A model generated the notes under the pieces. It was given only the letters and a program-made list of their open reading frames with translations, was not told the origin of the DNA and searched no databases. A program made the position numbers and the translations under genes. From an uncultured Caldilineaceae bacterium (GTDB lineage: Bacteria > Chloroflexota > Anaerolineae > Caldilineales > Caldilineaceae): a stretch of DNA of 64,000 bases. The stretch lies in NCBI GenBank assembly GCA_951812725.1, contig OX638330.1, forward strand, positions 2,852,001 through 2,916,000. Direction: 5' to 3'. Shown in pieces: positions 46,901 through 57,796 of the stretch (positions are counted from its first letter, which is position 1; each line of letters starts with the position of its first letter).

Positions 46901-48497
46901 GCCCGGCCGCGAGAGAAGAGAGGGCAAGGATTGCCACAATCCATTTGAACGGGACTTGGATCCGTCCAAATCCAAGCGAGCGGCTGATGCCGGCTGGTAC
47001 GCGCAGGGACAGCGCCTGTTCCATTCCTATCCCGCCCAACACTGCCATAGAAAGTGTGAAGGGAAAGACCCAGCGGAAGGGGCTGTGAAGCTGGTCCCAG
47101 CCCGGCAGGCCGTAGAACAGTACGGCGTAAAGGGGGGTGCCGAATGCGAAGAGTAAGGAGACCAGTGCCAAAGAGGCAAAGATAAGAGTGGGCAAACGCA
47201 GCCGGCGGTGCGCTGCGACCAGTTTGGCGGCGTTGTCGTCGCCATTTTGTCTGGTCACGCGGGCCAAGGAGACGGCCACTGCCAGTGCAGCAAGCAGCCA
47301 AGTGGAGACCCCAACGTAGTTGCCACCCTCAACGTAGTTTTTGATTCCCCAGAAGATGGTGTTGTTGGGCTCTCCCAGGCGGTTAAGCACGGCCGGTTGC
47401 CAGCGCAGAGCCCACAGGTCGAACCAGTGGTGATGGCTGGGGTTGCCGAAAATGTCGGGGAGGAGGAAGGTAAGGATGTGGCGGTCCGGCCAGGCCCAGC
47501 CGACCACCTGCTGGTAGGAGGCTGAGCCCTCACGGAAGTTCTGTTGCACCAGTTCTAACAGTGGCAGGATCTGGACAGCGCCGGCAGCAAGGCCCAGTAG
47601 CACGACCAGGAGAATCCAGCCGGCAATTCTTGCTACGGCCGGTAGTGCCTGCAGTGCTGTTGGTTCAGGAAGTGATGGGTTGTGTGCCTGGCTCTGCGTG
47701 CCATTCTCGCGGCTTCTGGCAGAGACCCTTCGCAAGGCAACCAGAAGCCGCGCTGCCGTGAATATTCCTGCAACCAGAAGGGTATAGTAGAGGAACTCAG
47801 GGTGACCGGCCAGGGCGACAAGGCCGACAGTTGCGGCGCCGGCCACTACATACGGAATAGGGCGAAAACCGGCAACTCCTTTTTCTTCCTGCTTTTGGAT
47901 TACCTTCTCGATGATGGCCAAGAGCAAGGGGAGCCAAGAAGCGGCGGCGAGGACCATTGTGAAGACAACGCTGACGACCAGAAAGCCGCTGAACTGAAAT
48001 GCGACGCCGCTGAAGAGGGCGGCTACGGGACGCAACTTCAGCACGCGTCCCAGCAGAAAGGCGTTGACTCCGGCGATGGCCAACTGGATTGCCGTGAACC
48101 ATCCAAATGCAGCTTCAATGGGAAGCAGATAGAAGAGGGCGCTCAGGGGGTAGGCGGCACTGGACTGGCCGGCGGCGAAGAAGGGAGCCCCTGTGAAGAG
48201 CTGTGGGCTCCAAAGCGGCAACTCAAACTGTTGCAGCGTTCGGCGCACATGCAGTTTCCAGACTGCGTTTTCCAGAACGAGATCGCTTAGCAAGCCGTTG
48301 TGCGGGGAGATATCCGGTCGGAGGGCGCGCCAGGGCTCGAATTGGTAGAGGTTGTCGTAGGGAAGCAGCGTCTTGCCGGTAAAGAGAACGGGGGCGAACC
48401 AGATTAGTGGGAGGACAGTGAGAATGGCAAGGGAGAGCAGCTCGGGACGGAATCTGTGTAGCCGGTGCATAGTTGCGGCGCGTCCGAGTGGCGGCAT
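43905..48497 (-). CDS. YfhO-like membrane protein fused to an oligosaccharide flippase
   Basis: 1530 residues in one uninterrupted frame. Residues 20-960 form a YfhO-type protein: [13 protein letters not shown] in an extracytoplasmic loop near 43-55, about a dozen membrane spans, then a large external domain (about 650-930) with [13 protein letters not shown] and a final span near 940. A hinge leads, from about residue 975, to a complete MATE/Wzx-like flippase (Polysacc_synt) of roughly 12 to 14 spans: [25 protein letters not shown] at its start and [22 protein letters not shown] later. YfhO proteins modify polymers with sugars and flippases move lipid-linked glycans, so a coupled assembly step is likely. 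Starts directly after the GT2 gene. Confidence 0.82.
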   Translation of the reverse strand: MPPLGRAATMHRLHRFRPELLSLAILTVLPLIWFAPVLFTGKTLLPYDNLYQFEPWRALRPDISPHNGLLSDLVLENAVWKLHVRRTLQQFELPLWSPQLFTGAPFFAAGQSSAAYPLSALFYLLPIEAAFGWFTAIQLAIAGVNAFLLGRVLKLRPVAALFSGVAFQFSGFLVVSVVFTMVLAAASWLPLLLAIIEKVIQKQEEKGVAGFRPIPYVVAGAATVGLVALAGHPEFLYYTLLVAGIFTAARLLVALRRVSARSRENGTQSQAHNPSLPEPTALQALPAVARIAGWILLVVLLGLAAGAVQILPLLELVQQNFREGSASYQQVVGWAWPDRHILTFLLPDIFGNPSHHHWFDLWALRWQPAVLNRLGEPNNTIFWGIKNYVEGGNYVGVSTWLLAALAVAVSLARVTRQNGDDNAAKLVAAHRRLRLPTLIFASLALVSLLFAFGTPLYAVLFYGLPGWDQLHSPFRWVFPFTLSMAVLGGIGMEQALSLRVPAGISRSLGFGRIQVPFKWIVAILALSSLAAGLAALLAVVASYFVPSPFINLAQRVVDASDLAQAAFADGRMFWGYQSVGLARFGAVAVTSGLILWLLTRTKAKARREGQANGANPRAAGIAMRSATALPFAFVALLALDLFGVHGSFNPATDPALSPLKNVPPVVQFINQKEDAGSDGNIHFSPFRFTTFDAPGSKTFNANVGMYYGWQDIRGYDSIIPKQYVGVMNRIADQSGELLYNRIAPIYASGTSENGGNPFAALENRLLDLMGVKYVLSELIVPNSDTWAKVYEEDSLRVYENLEAFPRTFIAAEAVVLPPAEQPLQDADLRRTVFIEEPPAPANALNPSSPQTADTTISRYTANSVFVDVNLDDRGWLVLTDAYFPGWKAYLRPFGGDENDEQELTIHRANSAFRAVYLPEGGQWTVRFTYSPMSFKLGLYVSFLAAMLSLLLLLWWAWGRFYRPDATANAARTVAKNSVVAMGLNLANRVIYFAFAMLYVRMLGPVGTGQYAWVVAVYGIFEILSRYGLGTLVTREVAKDKNKSSLYLTNVLSLRTLLWAASILLMILAVGGSQFTSVLSATATRGDSPANMWTSFLALTTSWTGCPLILDAPAPIGRVELQAVAVFALVMLVANWSDAFSNLFNAFEKMEYPAGLGSAMALLQVSLGALVLLLGWGIVGLAWVALAVNLVQLFWLSWLVRSTLFRPQWKWDWSLQKWMLATSGPLMINHLLATVFWRIDIWILRPLAGAASVGLYSVALKYLDGLNIIPSTFTLAIFPLMSRLAKQEGAALLRSYTLSVRLLLLISLPVAVTIAALAQPLIYLLGGAQFASASGEASAFSACTCRLLENALGAFECGTLSYRSGSVLALQVIIWSIPVGFVNSVTQYVLIAADQQRYLTKAFVLGVLFNLVGNLLLIPVFGFIGAAVVTILSEVCLLLLFARRVRRHVGAVAWPDLTWRPLLSAVAMGTVLYGMTSIGVDVWLAILPGWVVYAAVLALTGGFTDADLRVAVGALLNKRLGWQVQEEVEQA

Positions 48498-49454
48498 CTA
48501 ACGGTGGGCAGCAGGCCGCCCACTGCCGATGGTCGACCGAGCTTGCGCGAACGGCTCTCTGTTCCCTGAAACTCGCTTGCGATGCCGCCACAGGAGTTCC
48601 CACACTCGCCAGATTGATTCCAGTTTGACTGAAACATCCATTTTGCTCTGACCAATCCGCCGATCTTCGAAGTGAATTGGAAGTTCAATGATGCGAAAGC
48701 CCAGTTTCTCGCTAAGGTAGGCCATCTCTACTTGAAAAATGTAACCATTGCTCCTGATAGAATCCAGCTGTATCTCCTGAAGCGCGGAACTTTGCCACAG
48801 TTTGAAGCCGGCAGTCATGTCGCGAACGCGAATTTTTAAAACGTTGCTGCAATAGATGTTGGCCAAGCGGCTGAGCAAGCTGCGCCACCAGTTCCATTTG
48901 TCGTCTAACGATCCGCCGGGCACGTAGCGGCTGCCGACGACGACGTCCATGCCGGTGGCGTAAATTACGCCGAGCATCTGCGATATATAAGAGGGGCTGT
49001 GGCTGAAGTCGGCATCCATTTGTACTATGAAGTCTGCGCCATCGGCAAGGGCACGGCGGAATCCTTCCACATAGGCGGTACCTAGTCCGCCTTTTTCGGG
49101 ACGGTGGATGACCGTCATACGCGGGCGATTCTGGTTGTAGCGCTGCGCCAACCCTTCGGCGAGATCGCCGGTACCGTCCGGCGAGTTATCGTCGACGATC
49201 ACGAGCCGCAGGTTGGTCAGAGGCAGATTGAAAAGAGCATCAACCAGTTCTTCCAGATTTCTGGCCTCGTTGTAGGTAGGCACGACGACAGTAAGCGATG
49301 ACTGTTGCCATTGGGAAGGGTCGAGGACAGGACGCCTTGGCGTAGAGAAATGTTTTGGGTCGGCTGACGGAGAAACGTTGTGGGGGCCGGCCGTCATCGA
49401 ACTCTCGCGCGGGGAGATGTTCTGTGGATCGGGTTGGCTTTGGGGAAGGTTCAT
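48498..49454 (-). CDS. GT2 glycosyltransferase, dolichol/polyprenyl-phosphate mannose synthase-like
   Basis: 318 residues. The first 50 are Pro/Ser-rich and probably flexible. The GT-A domain follows: [35 protein letters not shown] (first Asp motif), [33 protein letters not shown] (the DxD-type motif) and the FKLWQ...[11 protein letters not shown] block typical of DPM1/Ppm1. There is no C-terminal membrane domain, unlike GtrB. Product would be polyprenyl-phosphate-hexose, the donor for the YfhO-type protein that starts on the very next base. Confidence 0.9.
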   Translation of the reverse strand: MNLPQSQPDPQNISPRESSMTAGPHNVSPSADPKHFSTPRRPVLDPSQWQQSSLTVVVPTYNEARNLEELVDALFNLPLTNLRLVIVDDNSPDGTGDLAEGLAQRYNQNRPRMTVIHRPEKGGLGTAYVEGFRRALADGADFIVQMDADFSHSPSYISQMLGVIYATGMDVVVGSRYVPGGSLDDKWNWWRSLLSRLANIYCSNVLKIRVRDMTAGFKLWQSSALQEIQLDSIRSNGYIFQVEMAYLSEKLGFRIIELPIHFEDRRIGQSKMDVSVKLESIWRVWELLWRHRKRVSGNREPFAQARSTIGSGRPAAHR

Positions 49455-49781
49455 TTTGCGAATTCAGTATCTTCAGACGTGTGAAACGATTGCCCTACGA
49501 ACCCTTAACACTTTACCTTCGAGTCGGCTATAAGGGCATGAAGAGCGAGGTTAATTAGACCACAACTATTGTCATTCCGCCACAACATCGCTATACTGAA
49601 AACTGAAAAGAGCGGGCATATCACGACAAACTTTTTCGGCGGCCAGACCTGGGCCGCCGATCACTTCCTTATCGGCCCGAGTCAGCCGGGACAGCTGCCC
49701 GAATTACGAACAGGGGCAAATCCAGAGATGATCAACGCCGAAAGAACTAACAGCAAGACAATTGACTTTTCACAGTCTGGA
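49455..49781. other. Spacer between divergent GT2 gene and SH3 lipoprotein gene
   Basis: 327 bases. The frame of the lipoprotein gene remains open back to a TTG at 49569, and an ATG at 49728 exists, but this stretch has no family resemblance. No clear promoter or RNA structure was recognised. Confidence 0.4.
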
Positions 49782-50876
49782 ATGTATGTCACCAGGGCCT
49801 TGCCCAAAGGGACGTTCCGCCTGTGGCTGTTTCTGATACTGTTTCTGTTTGCGATAGCTGCGTGTGTGCCGATTCCAGAGGTAGACCCGTCTTTGGTGAT
49901 TACAGAGGAAATCGAGACCGTTGAGGAAGAGGATCCAATGCCGCCGGGGATTGTGCCACTGAATTCAGGCAGCGTCGACATCGACTCGCTGGAAAGCGAT
50001 GGCGATGATGCGGCGGCAAGCGAGACTACTCAGACCGCGACTTTACGGATAAAAAGACCCAATGCCAACATTCGCAGCGGGCCAAGCATTGATTTTCAGA
50101 TAGTGGCCAAAGCGGTGGAAGGAGATACATTCACCACTTCCGGCCAGACTGAAGAAGGGTGGTGGCGAATCTGCTGTTTCGATAGTGCCGGTGAAGGAGC
50201 TGGCGTTGCTGAAGAAGAGGGTTCGCAGACAGCCTGGATATCTCAGATCGTTGTGACACCTAGCAGTGCCGCCGAAGCTCTTCCTACTTTGTATCCTTTG
50301 TTCCCTGAAGATCTGGCAGCTTCCTGGAATGTCCTCTATGAATGCGGCTCGAGGCGCTGCGCCGTAAACGAGTGCGCCGCTGTTTCCAGGACGGAAATCA
50401 ATGAAAGACGCGACCTCCGTTGGTTGGAGATTAACCGCATTGTCACCTGGGAGGAGGCTTGCGGCGAAGATTCGACCTGGCCGCATCAGATTGACCGGAT
50501 TGAGGGAACGGAACGCTATCCCAATTCGACCGGCCTGTTTTTTTTCAACTACTGGCTAGGCCCGCGTCCGGGGAATGCCAACGCTCTCTTCCATCTGGAG
50601 AACGGAGAAGAGATACAGGTCTGGTGCAGTGATGAGCAGCAGGCAGAAGTCGCGGAAGAGAGTGGCTGGACGACGGTCTATAATGGACAGACTTGCCATG
50701 ACGTTCGCACGGGAATGCTCGTCTCCATGCAGTATATAAAGCGCTGGTTCTTCACCGGCGAATTTGAGGGTGATCGATACGACCGCGCCTATTTCGGCGA
50801 TTTCGAAATTTATAAGGTGAAATTGGACCAGACGAACGCGTTGCTCGCTATTGTCAATGCAAGAGCGGCGGAGTAA
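49782..50876 (+). CDS. Lipoprotein with a bacterial SH3 domain
   Basis: 364 residues. The ATG at 49782 gives a short basic start, a hydrophobic run and the lipobox FAIAAC, so the protein is probably anchored outside the membrane. An acidic linker (about 30-80) precedes an SH3b domain (about 83-160): RIKRPNANIRSGPSIDFQIVAKA, GDTFTTSGQ, GWWRICCF and TAWISQIV, typical of domains that bind cell wall. The remaining 200 residues contain six or more Cys and many Trp, suggesting a disulfide-bonded external domain of unknown family. Divergent from the glycosyltransferase. Confidence 0.7.
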   Translation: MYVTRALPKGTFRLWLFLILFLFAIAACVPIPEVDPSLVITEEIETVEEEDPMPPGIVPLNSGSVDIDSLESDGDDAAASETTQTATLRIKRPNANIRSGPSIDFQIVAKAVEGDTFTTSGQTEEGWWRICCFDSAGEGAGVAEEEGSQTAWISQIVVTPSSAAEALPTLYPLFPEDLAASWNVLYECGSRRCAVNECAAVSRTEINERRDLRWLEINRIVTWEEACGEDSTWPHQIDRIEGTERYPNSTGLFFFNYWLGPRPGNANALFHLENGEEIQVWCSDEQQAEVAEESGWTTVYNGQTCHDVRTGMLVSMQYIKRWFFTGEFEGDRYDRAYFGDFEIYKVKLDQTNALLAIVNARAAE

Positions 50877-50992
50877 CGCGCTGAAGAACTTCTGAGGGGA
50901 GAATTATTGCTGTAGTTGCGTCAGTTTCTTCCTCAAGCGGCTCGGCTGTCACCGACCTGGACCGAGCGCTACGGGCGGTTCGACCCACCTCT

Positions 50993-52336
50993 TCAGGCGA
51001 CGGGACTAAACTCCATCTGTTCAAGACATTGTTCCAACTCTAGCCTTGCTCTATCTGCATAGGCGGCGTAACGTTGACGCTTGTTACGAACGCGCTCCTG
51101 TAGAGGAGGCAGCAGCCCCATATTGGACTTCATCGGTTGAAAGTCGTCGGGCGAGGCATGGGTGATGTAGTGGAACAGAGCGCCGCTCATTGTAGCGCGC
51201 GGCAACGTGAGGAGTGGTTCATCTTCCAACAGCCGCGCCATGTTTATCCCGGCCAGTAGCCCTCCCAGCGCGCTGCCAACATACCCCTCGGTGCCGGTAA
51301 TCTGCCCAGCAAGAAAGAGTTCATCCCTATCTTTGAATTGGAGCGTCGGCTTCAGCAGGGTTGGGCTGTTGATGAAGGTGTTACGGTGCATCTGTCCCAG
51401 GCGCACGAACTCTGCATTCTGCAGCCCGGGGATCATCCGCAGTACTTCTGCCTGCGCACCCCACTTTACGTTTGTCTGAAAGCCGACAAGATTGTATAGC
51501 GTGCCGGCGACATTGTCCTGGCGAAGTTGAACCACGGCGAAGGGGCGCTGTCCGGTGCTGGGATCTCGCAGCCCAACTGGCCGCATCGGCCCAAATGCCA
51601 GGGCGTCCCTGCCCCTCTGCGCCAGCGCCTCAACCGGCATACATCCTTCAAAGTAGCGTTCAAGTTCTTTGTCGGCGCCTGAGAGCTCGAGTTTGGGCGC
51701 GGCGAGCAGCGCGTCGACAAACGCCTCGTATTCGTCCTGATTGAGCGGGCAGTTCAGATAGTCGCCGTCATCGGTACCCTCGCTGCCGGCCTTGTCCCAA
51801 CGGTTGCGGCGAAACGCGATCGACCTGTCAATACTCTCATAGGTGACGATCGGCGCCATGGCGTCGTAAAAGTAGAGATACCGCCCGGTAAGGGATTGGA
51901 CGGCTAGAGTCAGCGCGTCGCTGGTCAGGGGGCCGGTCGCCAAAATCGTCGGTCCATCGGGTATGGCCGTCACTTCCTGGCGAAGCAGTTCGATCTGCGG
52001 ATGCGAGGCGATGCGGGTTGTAATCTCCTCGGCGAACTCGTCTCTGCCGACGGCGAGCGCCTGTCCGGCGGGTAGCGCGTGTTTGAAGGCGGTTCGAATC
52101 ACAAAGCTGCCCAGACTCTGCATCTCGTTCTTGAGAATGCCCAGGGCGCGGTCGGGCAGTGTGCTGCCCATTGAATTTGAACAGACCAGCTCTGCCAACC
52201 GGTCGGTCACGTGGGCAGGGGTCGGGCGAACCGGGCGCATCTCGAACAGCCGGACGGAAATGCCGCGCTGGGCCAGCTGCCAGGCAGCTTCGGTACCGGC
52301 CAACCCCCCTCCTACAACGGTAACTGTTTTGCTCAT
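50993..52336 (-). CDS. trmFO: Methylenetetrahydrofolate-tRNA (uracil-54-C5)-methyltransferase TrmFO
   Basis: FAD- and folate-dependent methylation of U54 in tRNA (ribothymidine). 447 residues. FAD-binding [18 protein letters not shown] at 8-25, then the family-specific LVCSNSMGS with Cys 52, [24 protein letters not shown] and [14 protein letters not shown] with the catalytic Cys near 222. ATG at 52336. The end converges on the SH3 lipoprotein gene; trmFO and the phosphorylase gene diverge. Confidence 0.96.
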   Translation of the reverse strand: MSKTVTVVGGGLAGTEAAWQLAQRGISVRLFEMRPVRPTPAHVTDRLAELVCSNSMGSTLPDRALGILKNEMQSLGSFVIRTAFKHALPAGQALAVGRDEFAEEITTRIASHPQIELLRQEVTAIPDGPTILATGPLTSDALTLAVQSLTGRYLYFYDAMAPIVTYESIDRSIAFRRNRWDKAGSEGTDDGDYLNCPLNQDEYEAFVDALLAAPKLELSGADKELERYFEGCMPVEALAQRGRDALAFGPMRPVGLRDPSTGQRPFAVVQLRQDNVAGTLYNLVGFQTNVKWGAQAEVLRMIPGLQNAEFVRLGQMHRNTFINSPTLLKPTLQFKDRDELFLAGQITGTEGYVGSALGGLLAGINMARLLEDEPLLTLPRATMSGALFHYITHASPDDFQPMKSNMGLLPPLQERVRNKRQRYAAYADRARLELEQCLEQMEFSPVA

Positions 52337-52437
52337 TTTTCACTCTGGAAGGATAATTAGGCGCCGCTCCCCATGCAGCGGTTGAAGGCGGCCTGGGACG
52401 GCCGTCTTGCGCCTCTTTATTCTGGCGCATATGATTC

Positions 52438-52458
52438 AACGGTGGCACGGGCACCGTT
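52438..52458. promoter_or_regulatory. Inverted repeat upstream of the pyrimidine-nucleoside phosphorylase gene
   Basis: Perfect 7-bp inverted repeat AACGGTG / CACCGTT with a 7-base centre, 52 bp before the start codon. It may be an operator or a leader hairpin; no regulator is known from the sequence. Confidence 0.35.
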
Positions 52459-52510
52459 ATGGCATTTTGCCAGTTTACCACCAACGCGTACAGCACCAAA
52501 GAATATCAAG

Positions 52511-53935
52511 ATGATCGTTGTCGATTTGATCACAAAGAAGCGGGACGGCGGCGAGCACTCGGCCGATGAGTTGCAATTCCTGATAGAGGGAATCGTTGCG
52601 GGGACAGTTCCAGACTATCAGATCGCGGCGTGGGCGATGGCCGTCTACTTTCAGGGAATGACTGCGGCCGAGTCGACTGCACTCACGATGGCGATGGCCG
52701 GGAGCGGCGAGACGCTGGACCTGCAGGGACTAGCCAGTTCTGACAAGCTGATCGTGGATAAACATTCAAGCGGCGGCGTCGGCGACAAGACCACTCTGAC
52801 GGTCGGGCCAGTTGTGGCAGCCTGCGGGTTGCCGGTCGGCAAAATGAGCGGTCGCGGGCTGAGTTTTTCCGGGGGAACGATCGACAAGTTGGAGGGCATT
52901 CCCGGTTGGAGCGCCGGCTTGAGCGCTGAACACTTCCGGCGCCAGCTCAGAGAGGTGGGCTTGGTGGTGGCTGCCCAGACGGCCACGCTGGCGCCGGCAG
53001 ATCAGATACTCTACGCGTTACGGGATGTCACGGGCACGGTGCCCAGTTTGCCGCTGATTGCAGGCAGTATTATGAGCAAAAAGCTGGCTGCCGGCGCCCA
53101 AGCTATCGTCCTGGACGTTAAGTGCGGACGCGGCGCGTTTATGGAATCACTGCCCCAGGCCAGAGAGCTGGCCCAGCTGATGGTTTCGATCGGCCGCGGC
53201 GCAGGCCGCAGAGTTACTGCATTGGTTACGGCGATGGAACAGCCACTGGGGCAGGCTGTTGGCAATAACCTGGAGGTGCGGGAGGCGATCGAAACGCTGC
53301 ACGGGCGGGGGCCGGGCGATTTTCAGCAGTTGACCCAGGAAGTGGCATCCGAAATGTTACTACTAGGCGATCCACAACTTCATTTTGAACAGCAGGCGAA
53401 AGGAGAGGAGGCCGCGCGTGAAACGGCCAGGGGCAGGGTACAAGAGGCCATTGACTCAGGCGCAGCTTTCGCCAAGTTCGTAGACTTCGTCGGGGCCCAA
53501 GGAGGCGATACGACGGTTGTCAACGGTCCGGAACGCCTGGCGACAGCACCAGTCAGGCTGGAACTGCAGGCCAAGCGCGGAGGCTTGATCGATGCGGTGG
53601 ATGCGCGGGCTGTCGGCCTTGCCGTTGTTGCGCTTGGGGGCGGCCGCCAACAGAAGGGAGACGCTATCGACCACAGGGTGGGCGTGATATTGGCGAAGAA
53701 GGTGGGTGAGCGAGTTGACCCAGGGGATCCCTTGTGTACGATTCATGCCGCTGACTCGACGGCTGCTCATAACGCGGCCGCCCGTGTACTGGATGCATAC
53801 AGTATTACCGATGGGCTAGGATTCGCTCGAGTCGGGAATGGAGAAGGGAGTGCAGGAGAGGGTCTTCGTCGTGAAACTTCATCGGAGCGGGACGCGAGGG
53901 AAGGTCAGATAGTATTGGAACGAATTACCAGTTGA
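52511..53935 (+). CDS. Pyrimidine-nucleoside/thymidine phosphorylase
   Basis: Phosphorolysis of thymidine, uridine or deoxyuridine to base and (deoxy)ribose-1-phosphate. 474 residues: N-terminal helical domain ([26 protein letters not shown]), phosphate-binding [13 protein letters not shown] near 80, the [20 protein letters not shown] family signature near 115, and the C-terminal PYNP domain (GDPLCTIHA). The frame is open to 52373, but ATG 52511 matches the family start MRxxDxIxKKRDG. Links functionally to the BMP nucleoside importer at the left end. Its 3' end overlaps the convergent GT4 gene by 11 bases. Confidence 0.93.
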   Translation: MIVVDLITKKRDGGEHSADELQFLIEGIVAGTVPDYQIAAWAMAVYFQGMTAAESTALTMAMAGSGETLDLQGLASSDKLIVDKHSSGGVGDKTTLTVGPVVAACGLPVGKMSGRGLSFSGGTIDKLEGIPGWSAGLSAEHFRRQLREVGLVVAAQTATLAPADQILYALRDVTGTVPSLPLIAGSIMSKKLAAGAQAIVLDVKCGRGAFMESLPQARELAQLMVSIGRGAGRRVTALVTAMEQPLGQAVGNNLEVREAIETLHGRGPGDFQQLTQEVASEMLLLGDPQLHFEQQAKGEEAARETARGRVQEAIDSGAAFAKFVDFVGAQGGDTTVVNGPERLATAPVRLELQAKRGGLIDAVDARAVGLAVVALGGGRQQKGDAIDHRVGVILAKKVGERVDPGDPLCTIHAADSTAAHNAAARVLDAYSITDGLGFARVGNGEGSAGEGLRRETSSERDAREGQIVLERITS

Positions 53936-55133
53936 CGTCCTGCCGTTGCGCCACGACCGCTTTGTAGGTATCCAAGGTTGAAGCGGCAATTGTGACCCAG
54001 TTGTAAGACCGCATCACTTCTTGCAGGGCGCGAGTCCGCATTGCTTGCGCCTGGACCGGGTCCGAAAATAGTTGTTCTACTGCCCATGCAATGTTCTGGG
54101 CATCGTTTGGTCGCACTGTCAGTCCTGTACGCCGGTGGTCGACGACTTCACTCAGCCCGCCGACGTCGCTGGCGATGACGTTACAGCCGGCGGCCATTGC
54201 CTCGAGAGCAACGATCCCAAAAGGCTCGTAGAGGCTGGGAAAAACTGCTGCATCGACGCTACGATACAGACAGTCGCGCGTTTCGCTGTCGATGAATCCC
54301 AGCAACTCGACGGCCTCCCCGATTCCAAGCTCATCCACCAGCGGCTGCATCTGCTCACTGTTCCTGCCCGCCACCAGCAGACGTACGTTGGGGAATCTCT
54401 CGTGTATTGAAGGGAGCGCCTGCAGCAGAACCTGCACACCCTTCTCCGGTGTGATGCGACCTATATAGAACAGCAATTTCTCCCCATTGGGCGCATATCT
54501 CGCTTTCAGTTCCTGCACGCGTTCATCCGAGCATGACTCAAACGGAGTGACATCAACACCGTTAGGAATCAGCGTTACTTTATCGAGAGGCACGTCGAAG
54601 AATCTACTCAGTTCGCCGGCCATATAGGAACTACAGACGATTATCCGCCAGGATTCGAAGCATACCTGCCACTCCAACTGATTTATCTTGCTACTGGTTT
54701 CGTTGGGCACATGTGAATGGTGCCGCCCCCTCTCGGTGGCATGGATGGTCGAGATTAGAGGGATTTTCCAGGCATGTTTGAGTTCGATACCGGCCGAGGC
54801 GGTCAACCACTCGTGGACGTGAATAAGCGAATAAGGGTTGCTGGCGTGGAGCTCCCGTGCCTTCGAAACCAGATAACGATTGTTGTCGACGACGCTGTTA
54901 AAGAGATCCAAGGGATTAACAGAAGGAGTTCCTACCCGGTAGATAGTCACCGCCTGCGACAGTTCCTCAACTTCAGGCGCGTTGCCGGTTTGAGGCGTTA
55001 ACACATCGAGTTGGAATGGGGTACCGCCTTCGTCGGCAAGAGCTCTAAATGCCGGCACAAGCTCCGCTACATGTTTCCCTATTCCACCGACGACATGTGG
55101 GGGGTATTCCCAGGAGATGAAGACAAGACGCAT
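53925..55133 (-). CDS. GT4 family glycosyltransferase (glycogen synthase-like)
   Basis: 402 residues, GT-B fold. N-terminal domain [21 protein letters not shown] (Gly-rich acceptor loop), [11 protein letters not shown], and [13 protein letters not shown]-terminal domain [20 protein letters not shown] with the UDP/ADP-binding Arg/Lys, and the E-x7-E motif in [14 protein letters not shown]. Opening and GRHH resemble GT4 members annotated as glycogen/starch synthases and other soluble glucosyltransferases; the exact donor is not clear. ATG at 55133. The 3' end overlaps the phosphorylase gene on the other strand by 11 bp. Confidence 0.88.
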   Translation of the reverse strand: MRLVFISWEYPPHVVGGIGKHVAELVPAFRALADEGGTPFQLDVLTPQTGNAPEVEELSQAVTIYRVGTPSVNPLDLFNSVVDNNRYLVSKARELHASNPYSLIHVHEWLTASAGIELKHAWKIPLISTIHATERGRHHSHVPNETSSKINQLEWQVCFESWRIIVCSSYMAGELSRFFDVPLDKVTLIPNGVDVTPFESCSDERVQELKARYAPNGEKLLFYIGRITPEKGVQVLLQALPSIHERFPNVRLLVAGRNSEQMQPLVDELGIGEAVELLGFIDSETRDCLYRSVDAAVFPSLYEPFGIVALEAMAAGCNVIASDVGGLSEVVDHRRTGLTVRPNDAQNIAWAVEQLFSDPVQAQAMRTRALQEVMRSYNWVTIAASTLDTYKAVVAQRQDVNW

Positions 55134-55198
55134 TTTGAATTATGGACCGAAAAAAGTGTGGCCTTTGCGGTAGGAGTGCAGTTTCTGCTCTACCCGAC

Positions 55199-56236
55199 TC
55201 AGGGCAAAGGGACGTATTCCGCCAGTTCGCTTCTTCCTTCGCGATCGAGGCCAAAAATGGCAAGTCCAAGCTCTTTAGTTGCGACGCCATGACCGGCAGC
55301 CTTAGCTAACGCCCACCATGTTGCCTGGTAGACGGCAAACGCTGTTGGCGATGCTTCCTGTTGCGTTGCCGCCCACTCGATGTATTGGTCGGCGTTATCG
55401 TGCAACGGGACAGCCCAATAGACAGGGCCAGGTAGCACTCCGTTCAGCCGCTCCTGCAACAGCGAGAAAAAGACCGGATCTCCGGCAACGTTCGTTGTCC
55501 AGAAGGGCACTGCAGAGTTAAGCCCTCTAAGATGGGCGAGAAATGCAGCGCCGTCCTGAGCGTTTCCCAACCAGAGCACTCCGTCGGCGGCGGCGACACT
55601 ATCAGCATCATTCGCCATTGTCACTGTCTTGCCTGTTAGCGCGGACCACTCCATGGCAGACAGCTGCGGCCAAGCGGCATCCAGCCCGGCCAGCGCAATT
55701 TTCTGCCCTTCGATTTGCGCTAGCAGGGTGAGGATCATTACCTGGGCCTTCTGTGCGGTGGCAGGCGTAGTTGGCAGCCAAACGTCCAGATGCGAGGTCT
55801 TGATGACATCGGCCACCGCGGATACGGTTGGCGCCTGCAAAGGTCCGATTACAGCAACCACACTATCATCGCGCAGCATTTTCAGAGCCGATCGACGGGC
55901 CTGCGCCGGGTCTGCTGAAGTGTCCAGCGCAAGGGGCAATGCCTCGACCTCGGCAAGTGGATAGTCTGAGAGTGCAAGGCGCATGGCTGCCAAAGCTTCG
56001 TATCCGCTCTCACGGTGGAGCCCTTCGAACGGAGCCAACAGTCCTATCTTTACTACGGGCCGAGTTGAGGAGCAGGCTGAGAGAGACAGGGAAATGATAA
56101 GACAGAAAACGGCGCAACGTGAAGATTGGGCGCCACCGATGGTAACACAACCTGCGCGCAGCAGTGAAATTCCTGCTACTACAAATTTTTCGACCTTACG
56201 TAGCAACCCAGAGGAGAAAGGGCGCGGCATCAACAC
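55199..56236 (-). CDS. Periplasmic-binding-protein type 1 (branched-chain-amino-acid-like) lipoprotein
   Basis: 345 residues. A lipobox SLSLSACSS at about 47-55 follows a hydrophobic segment; the 30 residues before it are longer than a standard signal peptide, so the true start may be internal, though no better start codon is visible. The mature domain begins VKIGLLAPFEGLHRESGYEALAAMRLAL and has the AVIGPLQAPTVSAVADVI block, both typical of LivJ-like binding proteins. No permease genes are beside it, so it could be a stand-alone ligand receptor. Lies between the GT4 and mltG genes, 65 bp and 26 bp away. Confidence 0.8.
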   Translation of the reverse strand: MLMPRPFSSGLLRKVEKFVVAGISLLRAGCVTIGGAQSSRCAVFCLIISLSLSACSSTRPVVKIGLLAPFEGLHRESGYEALAAMRLALSDYPLAEVEALPLALDTSADPAQARRSALKMLRDDSVVAVIGPLQAPTVSAVADVIKTSHLDVWLPTTPATAQKAQVMILTLLAQIEGQKIALAGLDAAWPQLSAMEWSALTGKTVTMANDADSVAAADGVLWLGNAQDGAAFLAHLRGLNSAVPFWTTNVAGDPVFFSLLQERLNGVLPGPVYWAVPLHDNADQYIEWAATQQEASPTAFAVYQATWWALAKAAGHGVATKELGLAIFGLDREGRSELAEYVPLP

Positions 56237-56262
56237 TCTTTTCGCTACATCATGCCGCCAGA

Positions 56263-57513
56263 CTAAGGCTGGTAGCCGTAGATAGAGAAATTCTGCTTAT
56301 GCTCTGCCAATGATTGCGCGAAAACGTGGCGACCGTCTTCGCCAGTTGCAAGGAAAAAGCAGTTGGTAGTCTGACCTGGGTTTCTGGTCGCTTCGATGGC
56401 GCGCTGGCCTGGGCTGGCTATGGGGCCAGGAGGTAGTCCTTGATGCAAGTAGGTATTGTAGAGGCTATCCACCTGTGCGTATTCTTCGATCGTTTGCGGC
56501 TTCCACCACCAGTCGCCGGTCGTGCCTTTGGCATATTGCACTGTGGGGTCGGCTTGCAGATAACGTCCTCCAACATCGCGGCATGTGTTGTTCAGCCGAT
56601 TGAGGTAGACACTGGCAATCAACGGCCGTTCATCATCCTGGACGGCCTCGCGCTCGACGATCGAAGCCAGCGTGATCAGGTCATGGCCACTCATTCCACT
56701 GGCTCCACCGATCAGGCCCTCTGCGCCGATTCGATTCTCAAAGTTGTCCAACATGGAAGCCAGGATGATTTCCGGCCCACTAGCATTGACGGGAAAGCGG
56801 TATGTGTCGGGGAAGAGATAGCCTTCAAGTGATGCGCCGGCAGGTAGATTGGTCAAGAAGTCGTAATCGGTCAGGAAGCCCAGGCTTTGAGGCTGGCGTA
56901 CAGCTGTCAGGAAACGCTCGCTGTCGATTACGAAGTTTTCGGCCAGCCGTTCTGCGATTTCTTCGGCGCGAAAGCCTTCAGGAATGGTCACCAGAACCTC
57001 TTCGAAGCGGGCCTGCTGCAATTCGCCGGCAATCTCAGGAATAGTCATTGACTCTGCCAGCATGAAGTTACCGGCTTCAATATTTCTGTCCAAATTGTTC
57101 ACCCGCAGGTACAGGTTGAACAGGTCCGCATCGCTTACAAAACCGGATGCGGCCAGACGGGCGGCAATGTAGCGAGCCGGCTCGCCAGGATTGATCGTAA
57201 ATGCCCTGGGCCTGGGGTCGTTACCGACAGGAACGGACAACTGATCTTCTCGAAGGCGCAAGGTCAAGGCCAAGATATAGGCCTCGATGTTTTCAGGGGT
57301 GAGCGCGTCTTCGCCTTCATCCGGATCGATAAGCGCGTCCGACTGTTGTTCAACGGCGAGAAACTGTTCGGTCAAGTGGGCTCTTGTAACACTCCACACG
57401 TTCCAGAGCACGAGGAGAACCAAAGTCAGGAAAATGATTCTGACCAGGTTAAAGAGAACCCGCTCTGTCTGAACCTGTTTTTCGAGTCGGCGCGCGATTT
57501 CTTCTCTTAACAC
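56263..57513 (-). CDS. mltG: Endolytic murein transglycosylase MltG (YceG-like)
   Basis: Cleaves nascent peptidoglycan strands and ends their elongation. 416 residues: a cytoplasmic start, one membrane span at about 20-40, LysM-like part ([22 protein letters not shown]) and the YceG catalytic domain with [29 protein letters not shown] (catalytic Glu in IVERE), [10 protein letters not shown] and the closing [24 protein letters not shown] start at 57513. An insertion at about 60-90 is acidic. Shows that the cell has peptidoglycan. Confidence 0.94.
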   Translation of the reverse strand: MLREEIARRLEKQVQTERVLFNLVRIIFLTLVLLVLWNVWSVTRAHLTEQFLAVEQQSDALIDPDEGEDALTPENIEAYILALTLRLREDQLSVPVGNDPRPRAFTINPGEPARYIAARLAASGFVSDADLFNLYLRVNNLDRNIEAGNFMLAESMTIPEIAGELQQARFEEVLVTIPEGFRAEEIAERLAENFVIDSERFLTAVRQPQSLGFLTDYDFLTNLPAGASLEGYLFPDTYRFPVNASGPEIILASMLDNFENRIGAEGLIGGASGMSGHDLITLASIVEREAVQDDERPLIASVYLNRLNNTCRDVGGRYLQADPTVQYAKGTTGDWWWKPQTIEEYAQVDSLYNTYLHQGLPPGPIASPGQRAIEATRNPGQTTNCFFLATGEDGRHVFAQSLAEHKQNFSIYGYQP

Positions 57514-57634
57514 GGGTGGGCTTCCATAATTCGGAGCCTGAGAGCCCCGTTATAATTTCCTCCGACATCAGGCAATTGTAACACTTGGCTGATTCAGTAC
57601 CAACGCGCGAGGTAGTTCGTCTTACCCGGATGCT

Positions 57635-57663
57635 TTGTTCCGTTCCAGATTGTCTGCTATGCT
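57635..57663 (+). promoter_or_regulatory. Putative promoter of the Amt-like gene
   Basis: -35 TTGTTC (57635-57640), 17-base spacer, -10 TATGCT (57658-57663). A long leader of about 125 bases would follow before the ATG at 57797. Confidence 0.45.
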
Positions 57664-57796
57664 AGACTGAGAAATCAACGGTGGCCCGTGTCATCCGTGC
57701 AGGCAGAATCATTGGTGTGACACCAACGGGCATGTTAATTGCACCGGCTGCGATGAGAAGACTTGTTATGAGGGCCGACGTAGGGAACGCAATGCT

